DNA from: Xenorhabdus cabanillasii
GTDB taxonomy: Bacteria; Pseudomonadota; Gammaproteobacteria; Enterobacterales; Enterobacteriaceae
Assembly (NCBI RefSeq): GCF_003386665.1
Contig: NZ_QTUB01000001.1
Location: forward strand, 620,001 to 684,000
Direction: 5' to 3'
Length of the DNA stretch: 64,000 bases
Positions within the stretch are counted from its first letter, which is position 1; every line of letters begins with the position of its first letter. The notes beneath the pieces are model-generated. The model was given only the letters and a program-made list of their open reading frames with translations, did no database searches and was not told the origin of the DNA. The translations under genes and the position numbers were made by a program. Shown in pieces: positions 18,735 to 28,588 of the stretch.

Positions 18735-19076
18735 TGCTTCTGGGTCGGATAGACGACACCTGTTACCAAGTGCCGTCCTCCTAAGAACCGTACGTGCGGT
18801 AGAGTAGAGCGCCAGCGAGTTACCGTTTATCACGGCACTTTTCCGGGCACCCCCCTCTCCAAACCGGACATGAGTCTTTCGATCTCATCCAGCTTTCCAG
18901 TGTCACCTCTCCCGATGTCTGGCAGACCGAACCCTGTGAATCTCCTCATGACATTTGACACAAACGACTAAAGTTTTACGCCGTCGTGACGCCATTCGCT
19001 TGATCCACATTGGTTTTTCCTTCCTCCCTCGTTGGTTCAGATCACTCAATTTGCGGATATGATGCACTTCGAGTGA
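18735..19076 (-). mobile_element. Group II intron remnant (RT/maturase HNH end plus domain V)
   Basis: On the minus strand 18917-19076 encodes the C-terminal HNH endonuclease of a group II intron reverse transcriptase: VHHIRKLSDLNQRGRKEKP, MWIKRMASRRRKTLVVCVKC, HEEIH. Downstream, 18861-18895 folds as a domain-V-like hairpin (AAGCTGGA pairs with TCCGGTTT, TGAG with CTCA, with the AGC triad). A second domain-V-like 3' arm (GCACGTACGGTTCT) follows near 18785. The RT domain is missing; an IS3 end cuts it at 19077. Confidence 0.75.
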
Positions 19077-19144
19077 TGTGGCACACTAATTTTGGTCACC
19101 ATTACAGAGGTGATATTCTTACCTCAATAAAAAATAGGTGACAT

Positions 19145-19570
<426 letters not shown>

Positions 19571-20385
19571 GGTTCTGTCGCATTAATGGAACATCAGGTA
19601 AACTTCCCGTTTTTTACGCGAGTCCCAAATAATGTCTTTGATCCGAAAAGCCTTCAAACGCCTCCATTATCCGGTTGGTATCATCGCTCAGTGTGTCCGC
19701 TGGTATCTGGCTTACGCACTGAGTTTGCGTAATCCGGAAGAAATAATGGCAGAGCGGGGGATTGCCGTAGATCATTCCACTCTCTCTCGTTGGGTTCACC
19801 GTTTAGTTCCGTTGATTGTTAAACGTTACCGCCACAACAAGCCTGCGGTTAGGCGTCGGTGGCGAATGGATGAAACGTATATCAAAGTTAAAGGCCAGTG
19901 GAAATACCTCTACCGAGCAGTCGATTCTGACGGCAATACGATTGATTTTTTGCTGACTGCTTATCGGGATAAGCCCGCGGCTCTGCGTTTCTTTAAAAAA
20001 GCCATTCGCCAGTATAGTATGGAAAGCCTGACGTGGTCACGATAGATAAAAGCGGTGCCAATAAAGCAGCAGTAGACAAATTAAATCAGGGAAAATCAAA
20101 GGATGACGCCATGGTTATCCGACAAAACAAATACCTCAACAATCTGATTGAACAAGATCATCGTGGTGTTAAACGACGAACTCGCCCCATGCTGGGATTC
20201 AAAAATTTCAGGCGGGCTCAGACTGTATTGGCAGGGATTGAGTTGGTTAACATGTTGCGTAAAGGACAATATATTCACCCTAGAGAGAAAACCTTATCAC
20301 CCGCCGCCTTCTTTTATCAACTAACTGCATAAAAGTTAATCAATCCGGCTTTCCTTCGAACTATTATTCTTAACGCGACAGAACC
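19571..20385 (+). mobile_element. IS6-family (IS26-like) element, copy 1, transposase frameshifted
   Basis: Terminal inverted repeats GGTTCTGTCGCATTAA and TTAACGCGACAGAACC bound an 815-base unit, the normal size. The DDE transposase is in two frames: 19632-20045 (VDHSTLSRWVHRLVP, MDETYIKVKGQWKYLYRAVD, DSDGNTIDFLLTAYRD) and 20033-20332 (VVTIDKSGANKAAVDKL, LIEQDHRGVKRRTRPMLGFK). The break is a five-base duplication AGTAT. The flanking bases do not form an eight-base target duplication (CCAACTAG versus GGAAGAAG). Confidence 0.92.
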
Positions 20386-20433
20386 GGAAGAAGAGCAGGA
20401 GAAATAATACGCCCCAGGGCGGGGCGTATCGAG

Positions 20434-20745
20434 TTAAACAGCAAATCCGTAGTGGGTGCCATCCGGGAGCTCCACATCAAGTCGCAGCTTACCACCAGAA
20501 GCCTCAACGTAGCGCTTAATGGACGAAAGCTTGAGATCTCGGCCAGGTTTCTCCATCTCGGAGACTGTAGGCTGTTTCACACCCAGAGAAGCAGCAATTT
20601 CTCCTTGCGTGAGGTTCATGAGGTCACGAAGCTCTGCCAGGTGGATGTTCAGCAACATCTCAGTGGCCGCTTTCTGTGCTTCGGCAACAACCTCAGGCTT
20701 TTCTGCTGCCAGCATTTGGTCAAGAGTTCTTGCCATAACGTTCAC
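20434..20745 (-). CDS. higA: HigA-like antitoxin (XRE helix-turn-helix)
   Basis: 103 residues; a helix-turn-helix near residues 45-80 (MNLTQGEIAASLGVKQPTVS) and a C-terminal dimer strand. A start at MARTLDQ four codons in is also possible. It overlaps the toxin stop by four bases, so the two are coupled in the toxin-first order typical of higBA. It should neutralise the HigB-like toxin and repress the promoter through the palindrome upstream. Confidence 0.85.
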   Translation of the reverse strand: MNVMARTLDQMLAAEKPEVVAEAQKAATEMLLNIHLAELRDLMNLTQGEIAASLGVKQPTVSEMEKPGRDLKLSSIKRYVEASGGKLRLDVELPDGTHYGFAV

Positions 20746-21092
20746 TCCTTCTTCAATTTATCCAAGTGCGCCGCAAATTCGCGGTCTGCAATCGGAATCA
20801 TTACTTCATAAAACCGTTTCTCGTCCCCGGTCTTGTTACCGGCGCAGAGAAGAATCCCCTTACGCTTTGGATCGAACGCAAAGAACGCTCTGAGAGGATC
20901 TCCTTTGCTTTGGACCCGCAGTTCTTTCATGTTGCTGTAGGATGAACCGTTCACCGTGTCCGCGTATGGCCTCGATAGCATCGGCCCTCGATCTCGAAGC
21001 ACCATCATTGAAGCCAGCACGTTAGCTCGGTCAGTGTCATCCAGAGCATCGAACCACTCATCAAAGGTGTCGGTTGTCTTGATGGCCCACAT
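20742..21092 (-). CDS. higB: HigB-like RelE/ParE-superfamily toxin
   Basis: 116 residues with the fold signature of the phage Gp49/HigB2 group: FDEWFDALDDTDRANVLASM, GPMLSRPYADTVNGS, NMKELRVQSKGDPLRAFFAF, GILLCAGNKTGDEKRFYEVM. Members cleave ribosome-associated mRNA. AAGGAGAAATC precedes the ATG. The gene is intact, as is its antitoxin, so the pair is likely functional. Confidence 0.87.
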   Translation of the reverse strand: MWAIKTTDTFDEWFDALDDTDRANVLASMMVLRDRGPMLSRPYADTVNGSSYSNMKELRVQSKGDPLRAFFAFDPKRKGILLCAGNKTGDEKRFYEVMIPIADREFAAHLDKLKKE

Positions 21093-21110
21093 GATTTCTC
21101 CTTACTTAAT

Positions 21111-21142
21111 ATAGGTGCGATTCTATATAGATTCAAACCTAT
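21111..21142. promoter_or_regulatory. Palindromic operator and promoter of higBA
   Basis: ATAGGT (21111-21116) and ACCTAT (21137-21142) are symmetric around 21126.5, as is the inner palindrome TCTATATAGA (21122-21131). On the minus strand this overlaps a plausible sigma-70 promoter (TTGATT and TATAGAAT-like boxes). It is a good candidate for HigA autorepression. Confidence 0.65.
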
Positions 21143-21486
21143 AATCAAGAAAAATCGAAGGGAAGGTTTATGTTCATAACTGGCTGAGGTTTGAGCCTTG
21201 CTGTCATATGTAACCTAGAATACTTTCACGTGTGAAAGTATTGCTTAGAGCCTTTTTATACATTACAGTATCATAAAGTGAATCTGTAAATGTGCGCGAT
21301 GAATGTGTTTCCTGAGAAAGCCTTGGCTTGGTCATTACAATGCCACCAGGACTGAATGGCGGTCAGCGTACCGGAACGCAAGGTGTATGAAGAGCGTTGG
21401 GGAAGAGCCTGATGCTTCGTTTCCGGTATTGCTTGGAAAGCACAACTCATCATCATCAACGAGAGAGGCCGGGTAGACAGCTTGGC
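21143..21486. other. Region between higBA and the right inverted arm
   Basis: About 340 bases with no recognisable gene. A TTTCACGTGTGAAAG palindrome is present at about 21226-21240. Confidence 0.4.
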
Positions 21487-22302
21487 GGTTCTGTCGCGTT
21501 AAGAATAATAGTTCGAAGGAAAGCCGGATTGATTAACTTTTATGCAGTTAGTTGATAAAAGAAGGCGGCGGGTGATAAGGTTTTCTCTCTAGGGTGAATA
21601 TATTGTCCTTTACGCAACATGTTAACCAACTCAATCCCTGCCAATACAGTCTGAGCCCGCCTGAAATTTTTGAATCCCAGCATGGGGCGAGTTCGTCGTT
21701 TAACACCACGATGATCTTGTTCAATCAGATTGTTGAGGTATTTGTTTTGTCGGATAACCATGGCGTCATCCTTTGATTTTCCCTGATTTAATTTGTCTAC
21801 TGCTGCTTTATTGGCACCGCTTTTATCTATCGTGACCACGTCAGGCTTTCCATACTATACTGGCGAATGGCTTTTTTAAAGAAACGCAGAGCCGCGGGCT
21901 TATCCCGATAAGCAGTCAGCAAAAAATCAATCGTATTGCCGTCAGAATCGACTGCTCGGTAGAGGTATTTCCACTGGCCTTTAACTTTGATATACGTTTC
22001 ATCCATTCGCCACCGACACCTAACCGCAGGCTTGTTGTGGCGGTAACGTTTAACAATCAACGGAACTAAACGGTGAACCCAACGAGAGAGAGTGGAATGA
22101 TCTACGGCAATCCCCCGCTCTGCCATTATTTCTTCCGGATTACGCGAACTCAGTGCGTAAGCCAGATACCAGCGGACACACTGAGCGATGATACCAACCG
22201 GATAATGGAGGCGTTTGAAGGCTTTTCGGAATCAAAGACATTATTTGGGACTCGCGTAAAAAACGGGAAGTTTACCTGATGTTCCATTAATGCGACAGAA
22301 CC
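21487..22302 (-). mobile_element. IS6-family (IS26-like) element, copy 2, transposase frameshifted
   Basis: Same terminal repeats as copy 1 and the same AGTAT duplication that breaks the transposase (frames at 21827-22126 and 21540-21839). Sharing this private mutation shows that the copies arose by duplication or conversion rather than by independent insertion. A single extra base near 22235 further disrupts the N-terminus. Confidence 0.92.
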
Positions 22303-22728
22303 CTAGTTGGACACGTTCGGGGTCTGGCGATTTTTTTCGGGTTCGCCAGGCTTGATAACTGCTGTGATGTAGGCCGAAGAGTTGGCAAAGCAAAACGACG
22401 GGGTAATGCACTCTGAATCGTTCAATTAACGCAAATTGTTCAGGGAGTCCGAGATCAAGAGTGCCGTAGCCTTTTTTATGATTTCATTTTCCATTTCCAG
22501 GCGTTGCAGTTTTTTCTTTAATTCACGGATTTCAAGCTGCTCCGGTGTGACTGGCGTTGCCTTTGGTGAGAGTCCCAGTCGCTCATCCCTTAACTGATTA
22601 ACCCACTTACCCATGGCAGATTTACTGACATTCATGACGCTGGCTGCCTCGGCGATAGAATAGTTGTGTTCAAGCACCAGAGTAGTGCGGATTCCAGTTT
22701 GAATTCTGAACTAAAACGTCTTTGCATA
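22303..22728 (-). pseudogene. IS3-family orfA/orfB fragment, second copy
   Basis: Mirror image of the 19145-19570 fragment with the same frameshift; the readable orfA part is 22426-22677. Confidence 0.82.
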
Positions 22729-22853
22729 ATGTCACCTATTTTTTATTGAGGTAAGAATATCACCTCTGTAATGGTGACCAAAATTAGTGTGCCACAACAC
22801 AACCCTCCTAGCATAGACAAATGCTACATAAGGAAGAATGCGTTTCATAGAAT

Positions 22854-23126
22854 TTAGTCTTTATCCAACTGGAGGAGTTCAGAAAAATCAAGCATAAGTT
22901 TATCTAATCGCGTAGAGAAGTTCAGTAACTGAGATTGATGATTAGATAAAATCACTAAATTATGCCACAAATCACATACGCTATTTGCTTGAGCATAAAA
23001 ACGCAGTAACACCAATTGCTCATAATCTCGTCCTTTATTATTTATCCTTGTTTGAGATTGAATTAATCGATCAACAATATAATCCTCTGTAACACTTGCG
23101 AGATAATCATAACTAAGCCAGTTCAT
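22854..23126 (-). CDS. Hypothetical protein, 90 residues
   Basis: Unrecognised, predicted soluble and helical (SQTRINNKGRDYEQLVLLRF, LNFSTRLDKLMLDFSELLQ). AAGGAAAA lies just before the ATG, supporting translation. AT-rich, next to the IS3 end of the higBA composite, so probably accessory cargo. Confidence 0.45.
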   Translation of the reverse strand: MNWLSYDYLASVTEDYIVDRLIQSQTRINNKGRDYEQLVLLRFYAQANSVCDLWHNLVILSNHQSQLLNFSTRLDKLMLDFSELLQLDKD

Positions 23127-23653
23127 ATTTTTTCCTTATATTATGAGATTGATTTTATTTATACAGAAAAATATATAAACAAAGTTTATAACAAAAATAT
23201 ATAAGAAAATGATTTGCTAAAAAATTACACCTTTTAAAGGACAATATCTTTAACCTAGAGGATTAAATCTTAGTTTTCTTGTTTATTTCAGATAAAAATG
23301 ACAAAATTTCACAAAGAAAAATGCTCCTATGAATAAATAAGATTTCAAAATAGTAGATCACTTGAAGGGAACTCAGTCCGATTTTTGCGATCTGATTAAT
23401 TGCCAAATCAAAACAAATCCCAAAATGGACTGAGCGATGCCAATTATAGCACCAATACCTCGAAGTGAACGAAGTCAATTGATGCAATTCTAACATAAGG
23501 GGAAATTCCTCTTATGTGTCATTGAACTTATTTCAGTCCATGTAGTATTTTTATTAATTTATTCAGATCGTTACTCTTTCCTTCTGTGTAATCCGGCCAC
23601 GGCATAAATGGCTGATCAGTTCTTTCATTCAAAATTAATGATGTTGGGCAACG
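23127..23653. other. AT-rich region with possible membrane-protein debris
   Basis: No intact gene. On the minus strand around 23380-23470 one frame reads RGIGAIIGIAQSILGFVLIW, a membrane-like segment, but it is interrupted by stops. Confidence 0.35.
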
Positions 23654-24097
23654 TCATTCAATAGGCTTTTCAGGATCGTTATTCAACTTAATCAGCATAA
23701 CAGGAGAATCGCATTGCACATCTTTCACCAGACTATAAATCAGACCGTAACGGAGAACCAAGACATCATTACTGAAGAAATTTAAATGCTTATAGGAAGA
23801 AATTCCACAGACAATACCTATTATGCAAAATAGCAGAATCGGTAACACAGTAGATATCTTTGATAACGTTTTTGCCTTCCATCCTTTCACTAAAAACAGT
23901 ATAGAAAATACTGTAACTATAATGCTCCCCCCGAATAACATCCAAACAGAATTAGCAGCATAGACATGCCCAAAATTTGTTGGTGAATCTTCATTCAATA
24001 GAATAATTGTGGAAAGTAAAGGAGAACTTAGGAATAGCGTTGTCAAAATGAAGAAAAGTAAGTACTCAAGAGAAATTAATTGCAAATCGGTTACCAT
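23654..24097 (-). CDS. Hypothetical membrane protein, 147 residues
   Basis: Three membrane segments (EYLLFFILTTLFLSSPLLST, VWMLFGGSIIVTVFSILFLV, ISTVLPILLFCIIGIVCGIS) and a C-terminal soluble tail. Family unknown. Its start lies inside the end of an IS630-type transposase, so the native N-terminus may have been replaced by the insertion. Confidence 0.5.
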   Translation of the reverse strand: MVTDLQLISLEYLLFFILTTLFLSSPLLSTIILLNEDSPTNFGHVYAANSVWMLFGGSIIVTVFSILFLVKGWKAKTLSKISTVLPILLFCIIGIVCGISSYKHLNFFSNDVLVLRYGLIYSLVKDVQCDSPVMLIKLNNDPEKPIE

Positions 24098-25069
24098 AAC
24101 CGCCCAATAACGTATTTAATTCATTCTCCATTGTCTCCTGAGTCCAAGTGCTGAAACGTCGCCAGTGGTACTTGGCCTGCTTCCAGACGATTTCAATCAG
24201 ATTCAGCTCTGGGCTGTAGGCGGGAAGGTAAAATAAAACAGGTTGTGTTCGCATAACCAGCGCTTTTGAATTTCTTCCTCTCTCCCATGGTAAATAGGCG
24301 CATTATCTAACACGACAAATGTCAGGCGATCGTCCCCCTGTTGGGCGACCTGCTCTAAAAAATCAATCACGTCAGCCCGCGTTGTACTGCCTGACACCGT
24401 CTGGTAAAACAGACTGTTGTCCGTGTAATTTAATGCGCCCAGAACTGACCGTCTGACATGCTTTTTCGGTTCAGTTTCATGGGGTTTACCTCGTGGGCTC
24501 CAGCCGTATTGCACCGGCGGAGACGCGGCAAAACCGGCTTCATCAAAATAGACCAGGCGGTAGTGGCCTGACCGGGCCCCAGCCTTAATTTTACTCAGTA
24601 AGGCGAATTTGCGAGCAAATTCCGTTTCGTCGCGTTTTTTTTTAAGCGACAGGCGGGTGCGTTTATAGGTGAGTCCCTGCTTTTTCAGGGTACTTGCCAG
24701 CGTTTCAAGCGTACAGGGCAAGAGACCATGCCTGGCCTCAACGCACCGGGCTATCCGGGCCAACGTCAGGGACTCTGCGCCGGCGGCTTCGACCGCCGTG
24801 GCAATCATTTCAGGCGTCATGGCCGGATACCGTCCTCCGACATGGCCGCCTAATAATCCCGCGATACCGAAATCATGCCATGCGTGAACCCAATTATAGA
24901 TAACCCGGACACTGCATCCTATCTCAGCAGCAATCTGGGGCGGTTTTATTCCTCTGTCCAGCATGAGCAAACCCGTCCCTCGCGTACGGATGTCCCGATG
25001 CTGATGATTCAAAGCAAGTTGTTGTAACGTGATCCGTTCAGGCTCAGAAAGGACTATATTTGATTTCAT
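24066..25069 (-). pseudogene. IS630-family transposase, frameshifted
   Basis: Frame 24203-25069 holds the helix-turn-helix (GIKPPQIAAEIGCSVRVIYN), the winged helix TLETLASTLKKQGLTYKRTR and the acidic motifs VYFDEAGFAASPP and FVVLDNAPIYHGREE. The third catalytic Glu is in another frame (24066-24254: FYLPAYSPELNLIEIVWKQA). One shift near 24215 disconnects them. It belongs to a different IS630 subgroup from the copies at 7.3 and 34.5 kb. Confidence 0.87.
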
Positions 25070-26147
25070 GAGTGGAAGCTGTCAGTCAGGTTATCGTATT
25101 GCCTGTTATAACAAAATGCAGATAGTTTATCTGATCAACTTAGTATACATGCCAATGATACAATTTTTTTACGTTCTAATTTACCATCATTTCTGCTGAA
25201 AACCGTTGTCAAAGATTGGAAGGAAACAAATATTGCTGTGATAAGGTATAAAAATACAGCTAATAAATACATAAAGATGCCTTATGAAATTAAGTAGTTT
25301 GCCAAAATGCCCCTGTTCCTAAATTTCGAGAGTATAAAAAAGTGTGGGGCACTTTGTTCAGTTAGCGATTAAATACCGGCAACTACAGAATCCGGAAAAA
25401 ATAGTACCTAAGTGTAACAGCTAAGCCATGAGTGTCAATTTGAACCATATCTCAACTTGGCGTTAGACCAAACAGGGAAAACACGTCAGAGTAGAGTCGT
25501 TTTCCGCATTTCTTGACACTTTTGATGTACTGTCTATGACTTCAATCTGACACCTCACGCTTTTGGCGTACAATTTTTTCCGTTTTTTTGTGGTGACGCC
25601 AAATAAGTAACTAGACGTGCTTTTATCAGAGAACTTGAGTGAGTTATCCAGTCGCCTCTTCTCTTCAGATTGCTAAGGGTGACGGCAGAATTGGCGAAGA
25701 TAACGTTGATGACCAGAACGAGAGCACCCATTACGGTGGATCTCTTTAACTGCACAACAATGAGGGACAGATCACATTAATCTTTGCCATCTGGATGTTC
25801 TCCAAATAGGCATACTATATATGATTCAATAAATTAATGTCACGACCTTGCGTTATGAGGAGTAAGGAATCTTCATAATTTTAGGGGGATTACCAACCTA
25901 TTTAATAGTGGTAGGAATATTTATTGCCTTTATATTTCAAAGGAAAAAATCATCTTCTTCTTGAAGATAAAAAAACAGAATAATTTAGTTGTATTTTGAG
26001 TGATTATTTAAATTTATGTCAAAAATATGTATTTTTTTATTTTTTCTGCTTCTTTTTACTTTTTTAAGTATCAAGTGTATCTATATCTTAATTTTCCTGT
26101 TTTTTATAAGTTTGTATAGTCAACTCATCTTCTGAGAGAATTATGTT
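25070..26147. other. Long non-coding stretch
   Basis: About 1.1 kb with no gene I can support. Short frames (for example minus strand 25555-25755) look like debris. The right half is very AT-rich. Confidence 0.45.
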
Positions 26148-26872
26148 ATGAACCAAGCTAAAAAAAATAACTATCCTATTAAGAATAAAAAATTTCAAAC
26201 CTCAATAACTGGTAGAAAAATAAATAGAAAAATGCATGAGCGCCTTGATGAAATAATGTTGGATATAGGAGGTGTGTGTGATGTTTATAGAAAACCCTCT
26301 TCGATTTTATATAATAAAAAAGGGAGTCGGCAAGATTTATAAAGTAAATTTGATGATTGGAGTGATTATAAAATAATAAAAGAAATTAAAAAGAAAGGAT
26401 TTAACCTTTTAAGTTTATCTCGTAAGTATGGATATGCATCTAATACATTACGGCATGCTTTAGTTAAACCATATCCGAAAGCAGAATATATTATTGCGGA
26501 TTTTCTTAATGTACATCCATCAGAAATCTGGCCTAGCCGATATCTTAATGAATTAGGTTGTTTATATATAAGTAAAACAGTTAAGGATAGATATGAAATT
26601 AATTCCAAAAAATATAGAGAACAATGTGATACAAATAAAGATTGGAGTATCTCTGGTATTATAAATGCTTTGAAGACAAAGAAAAAAACTTATCCGCTTT
26701 ATCTATAGAATCTGGATTAAATGTTTCTACTTTGAGGAATGTTTTGTATCGTCCCTGGCCAAAAGGAGAACGGATAATTGCAAACTGCCTTAATGTACAC
26801 CCATCAGAAATCTGGCCAAGTCGATATTCTTCTAAAAAGAATCGCAGTCGTCGAGACAAAGTTAAGGGATAG
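26148..26872 (+). pseudogene. Two-domain Ner/Nlp-type DNA-binding protein, interrupted
   Basis: An N-terminal part (MNQAKKNNYPIKNKK...) runs into an in-frame TAA at 26340. The same frame then encodes a first Ner-like domain (DDWSDYKIIKEIKKKGFNLL, NVHPSEIWPSRY). After a linker a second Ner-like domain begins (KDWSISGIINAL), shifts frame near 26685, and ends LRNVLYRPWPKGERIIANCL, NVHPSEIWPSRYSSKK. Ner/Nlp proteins are Mu-type repressors or sugar-metabolism regulators and normally have one such domain. Both lesions could be real decay or the region could be several short genes. Confidence 0.6.
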
Positions 26873-27289
26873 ATAGAGATAAGAAATAAAATTTCATATG
26901 AAATTATTATTTTGCTAAAAATTAAATTTGTTGAATTTTTATTAAGAAGTAAATTGGTTATGTTTCTTTTAGTTAGGAGAGCATAACTCTATGGTTCCCC
27001 TCGTTTTTGCAACACTGATTTTGATTTATGATGGGCGTGTGTAAATCTATCCGGCGTCAATATGGGAAAGGATGCCCGCGCCCCAATGAGTTCCGCGCCT
27101 GATGCGCCTAAAAAACGGTTCGGCTTCAACGAGCCATTTTTATGCTTAGGTTCGTCATCTGGCCGTTCATGTCATCAATAATCAGTCTTCGCAAAACCAG
27201 ATGGTAACTCTTTAAATCAACGATAAAGTTGCTGCTTAGGGTTTATCGTTATCTTTCAAACATGGTTTGATGGGTTGTTATGGCCTAGG
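26873..27289. other. Non-coding region between Ner-like and IS110 debris
   Basis: No supported gene. The minus strand holds further degraded sequence that may belong to the IS110 remnant. Confidence 0.35.
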
Positions 27290-27517
27290 CTATTCGGGCT
27301 AACTTGTTTGCCAATGCACAGGCGACAACGCAGGAATGCTTTTCGCATTGAAGGACGGCGCCGGCATAACGGTTGCTAATGGGCAGTTAGCTAGAAATTC
27401 CATTAACTTGGTGTGGGTTAGCTTTTTACGGAGAAGAGCTTTACCTGATTTATCCTGACAGTGGATATGAAAGGTATGTTTGCCGACATCGATACGGATA
27501 AGTATTATATTATTCAT
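27290..27517 (-). pseudogene. IS110-family transposase with internal deletion
   Basis: The N-terminal DEDD start is visible (IRIDVGKHTFHIHCQDKSGK, THTKLMEFLANCP) and is joined within 30 residues to a C-terminal-like piece in another frame (ACALANKLARIA). The catalytic core between them is deleted. Confidence 0.7.
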
Positions 27518-28252
27518 GGTGATAGCCTCATGTAAAAGAAATCACCTTGTCAAAATACGTCTACACCTACAGAGTGACCATCCCATTAACTATGGGGTTA
27601 TATTCCCCTATTTAACAAAGCCGCTAAAGAAGTTTCGCCTGATAGCCTGAAACTGCGCCAGACCATAGGACTGATACCTCAGAAGGCCACTTTAACGATA
27701 TGGGCTTTCATGGTGAGGGGCCTGACAAAAGTATGTTTGGTTGCCCATTTTATCGCGAACTGAATAAAGTGCCCCATGGTTTTTATTCTCTCCTGCCATT
27801 AGCGATCTCATGAACTGAAAGGTTTGAACGATTATTGCACGCTTGTGGATTGAACGGGTTTTTTGTTGATTTCTAGTTTAATATCGTCATGAACTCAATG
27901 AACTGCTCTATTCTATAAAAGAATGGTTTTTTATGCTAATTCGCACAATATATTCACCAGTTATCAAAGCTAATGGCATATATAAAAAATATTAGATTAA
28001 AATACTTGAATTGATATATAAAATAGGTTAATTTAAAAATACTATTAATGAAAGTGAACTGTTAATAGTCAAGGAATTCTCAGCCTTGTATCATCAACAC
28101 ACTGGTAAGGTTATTCTTGCCAGTGTCCTAGTTATAGCCCGATTCGTTTATTCAATGACGATTCAGGCAGGGGAGGCTTACGCCTCGCCGGATGTTGATG
28201 CCGGTACTGAGAATCCTTGTTTGAATCGTCGCCACATCGGGGATAACTAAAA
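27518..28252. other. Intergenic region, mostly non-coding
   Basis: It contains a 10-base-pair hairpin CACTGGTAAG/CTTGCCAGTG at 28091-28116 and a short frame ending at 28250 that abuts the next gene (see findings). No other feature supported. Confidence 0.4.
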
Positions 28253-28450
28253 ATGAATAAAAATAATACAGAAATATCTGACATACCCTCAATTAAAAAG
28301 TACATATCTGTTGTTCTGCTACGTGAGAGTAAGGAAAATAGGTTCAATGAAGACTTGGATTGGACTATAGATAAAATAGAAGCAGAACTTGCCAAGAAAA
28401 AGTTATCTTTGTCTCTATTAGAGAAAATTTTTTATGTAAATCATATATAG
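28253..28450 (+). CDS. Hypothetical small protein, 65 residues
   Basis: Unrecognised, charged and helical (SIKKYISVVLLRESKENRFN, WTIDKIEAELAKKKLSL). Two bases separate it from the stop of a short upstream frame, so translational coupling is possible. It may be a truncated gene since IS debris and an ISAs1 element follow. Confidence 0.4.
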   Translation: MNKNNTEISDIPSIKKYISVVLLRESKENRFNEDLDWTIDKIEAELAKKKLSLSLLEKIFYVNHI

Positions 28451-28588
28451 TCACGTAATCTCATTATTTCTCTTAAGCAAGGCCATATGAAAGGCAGGGC
28501 GAGATCACGAACATTATTTAATCAAAAGTAATCCATTTGACCTACGAATTAAGTTGTGATCTTATACTCTTTTTTCGGGAGTCCGCTC

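Larger units (their letters stand above)
21487..22796 (-). repeat. Right arm of the 1.3-kb inverted repeat
   Basis: Reverse complement of the left arm, including the IS3 end (CTAATTTTGGTCACC at its outer side) and the IS6-type element. Differences from the left arm include one Arg/Cys change in the transposase, one extra T near its start and one A/G in orfA. Confidence 0.92.

Noticed and set aside
21217..21245. TTTCACGTGTGAAAG palindrome as an operator
   Set aside because: Isolated between IS arms with no gene next to it; not enough to call a site.
23263..23496. 77-codon minus-strand frame
   Set aside because: No support from composition or start; another frame of the same stretch looks like membrane-protein debris.
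27600..27790. Possible protein fragment on the plus strand (AAKEVSPDSLKLRQTIGLIP)
   Set aside because: Readable for about 50 codons but not recognised and lacking a start; left unannotated.
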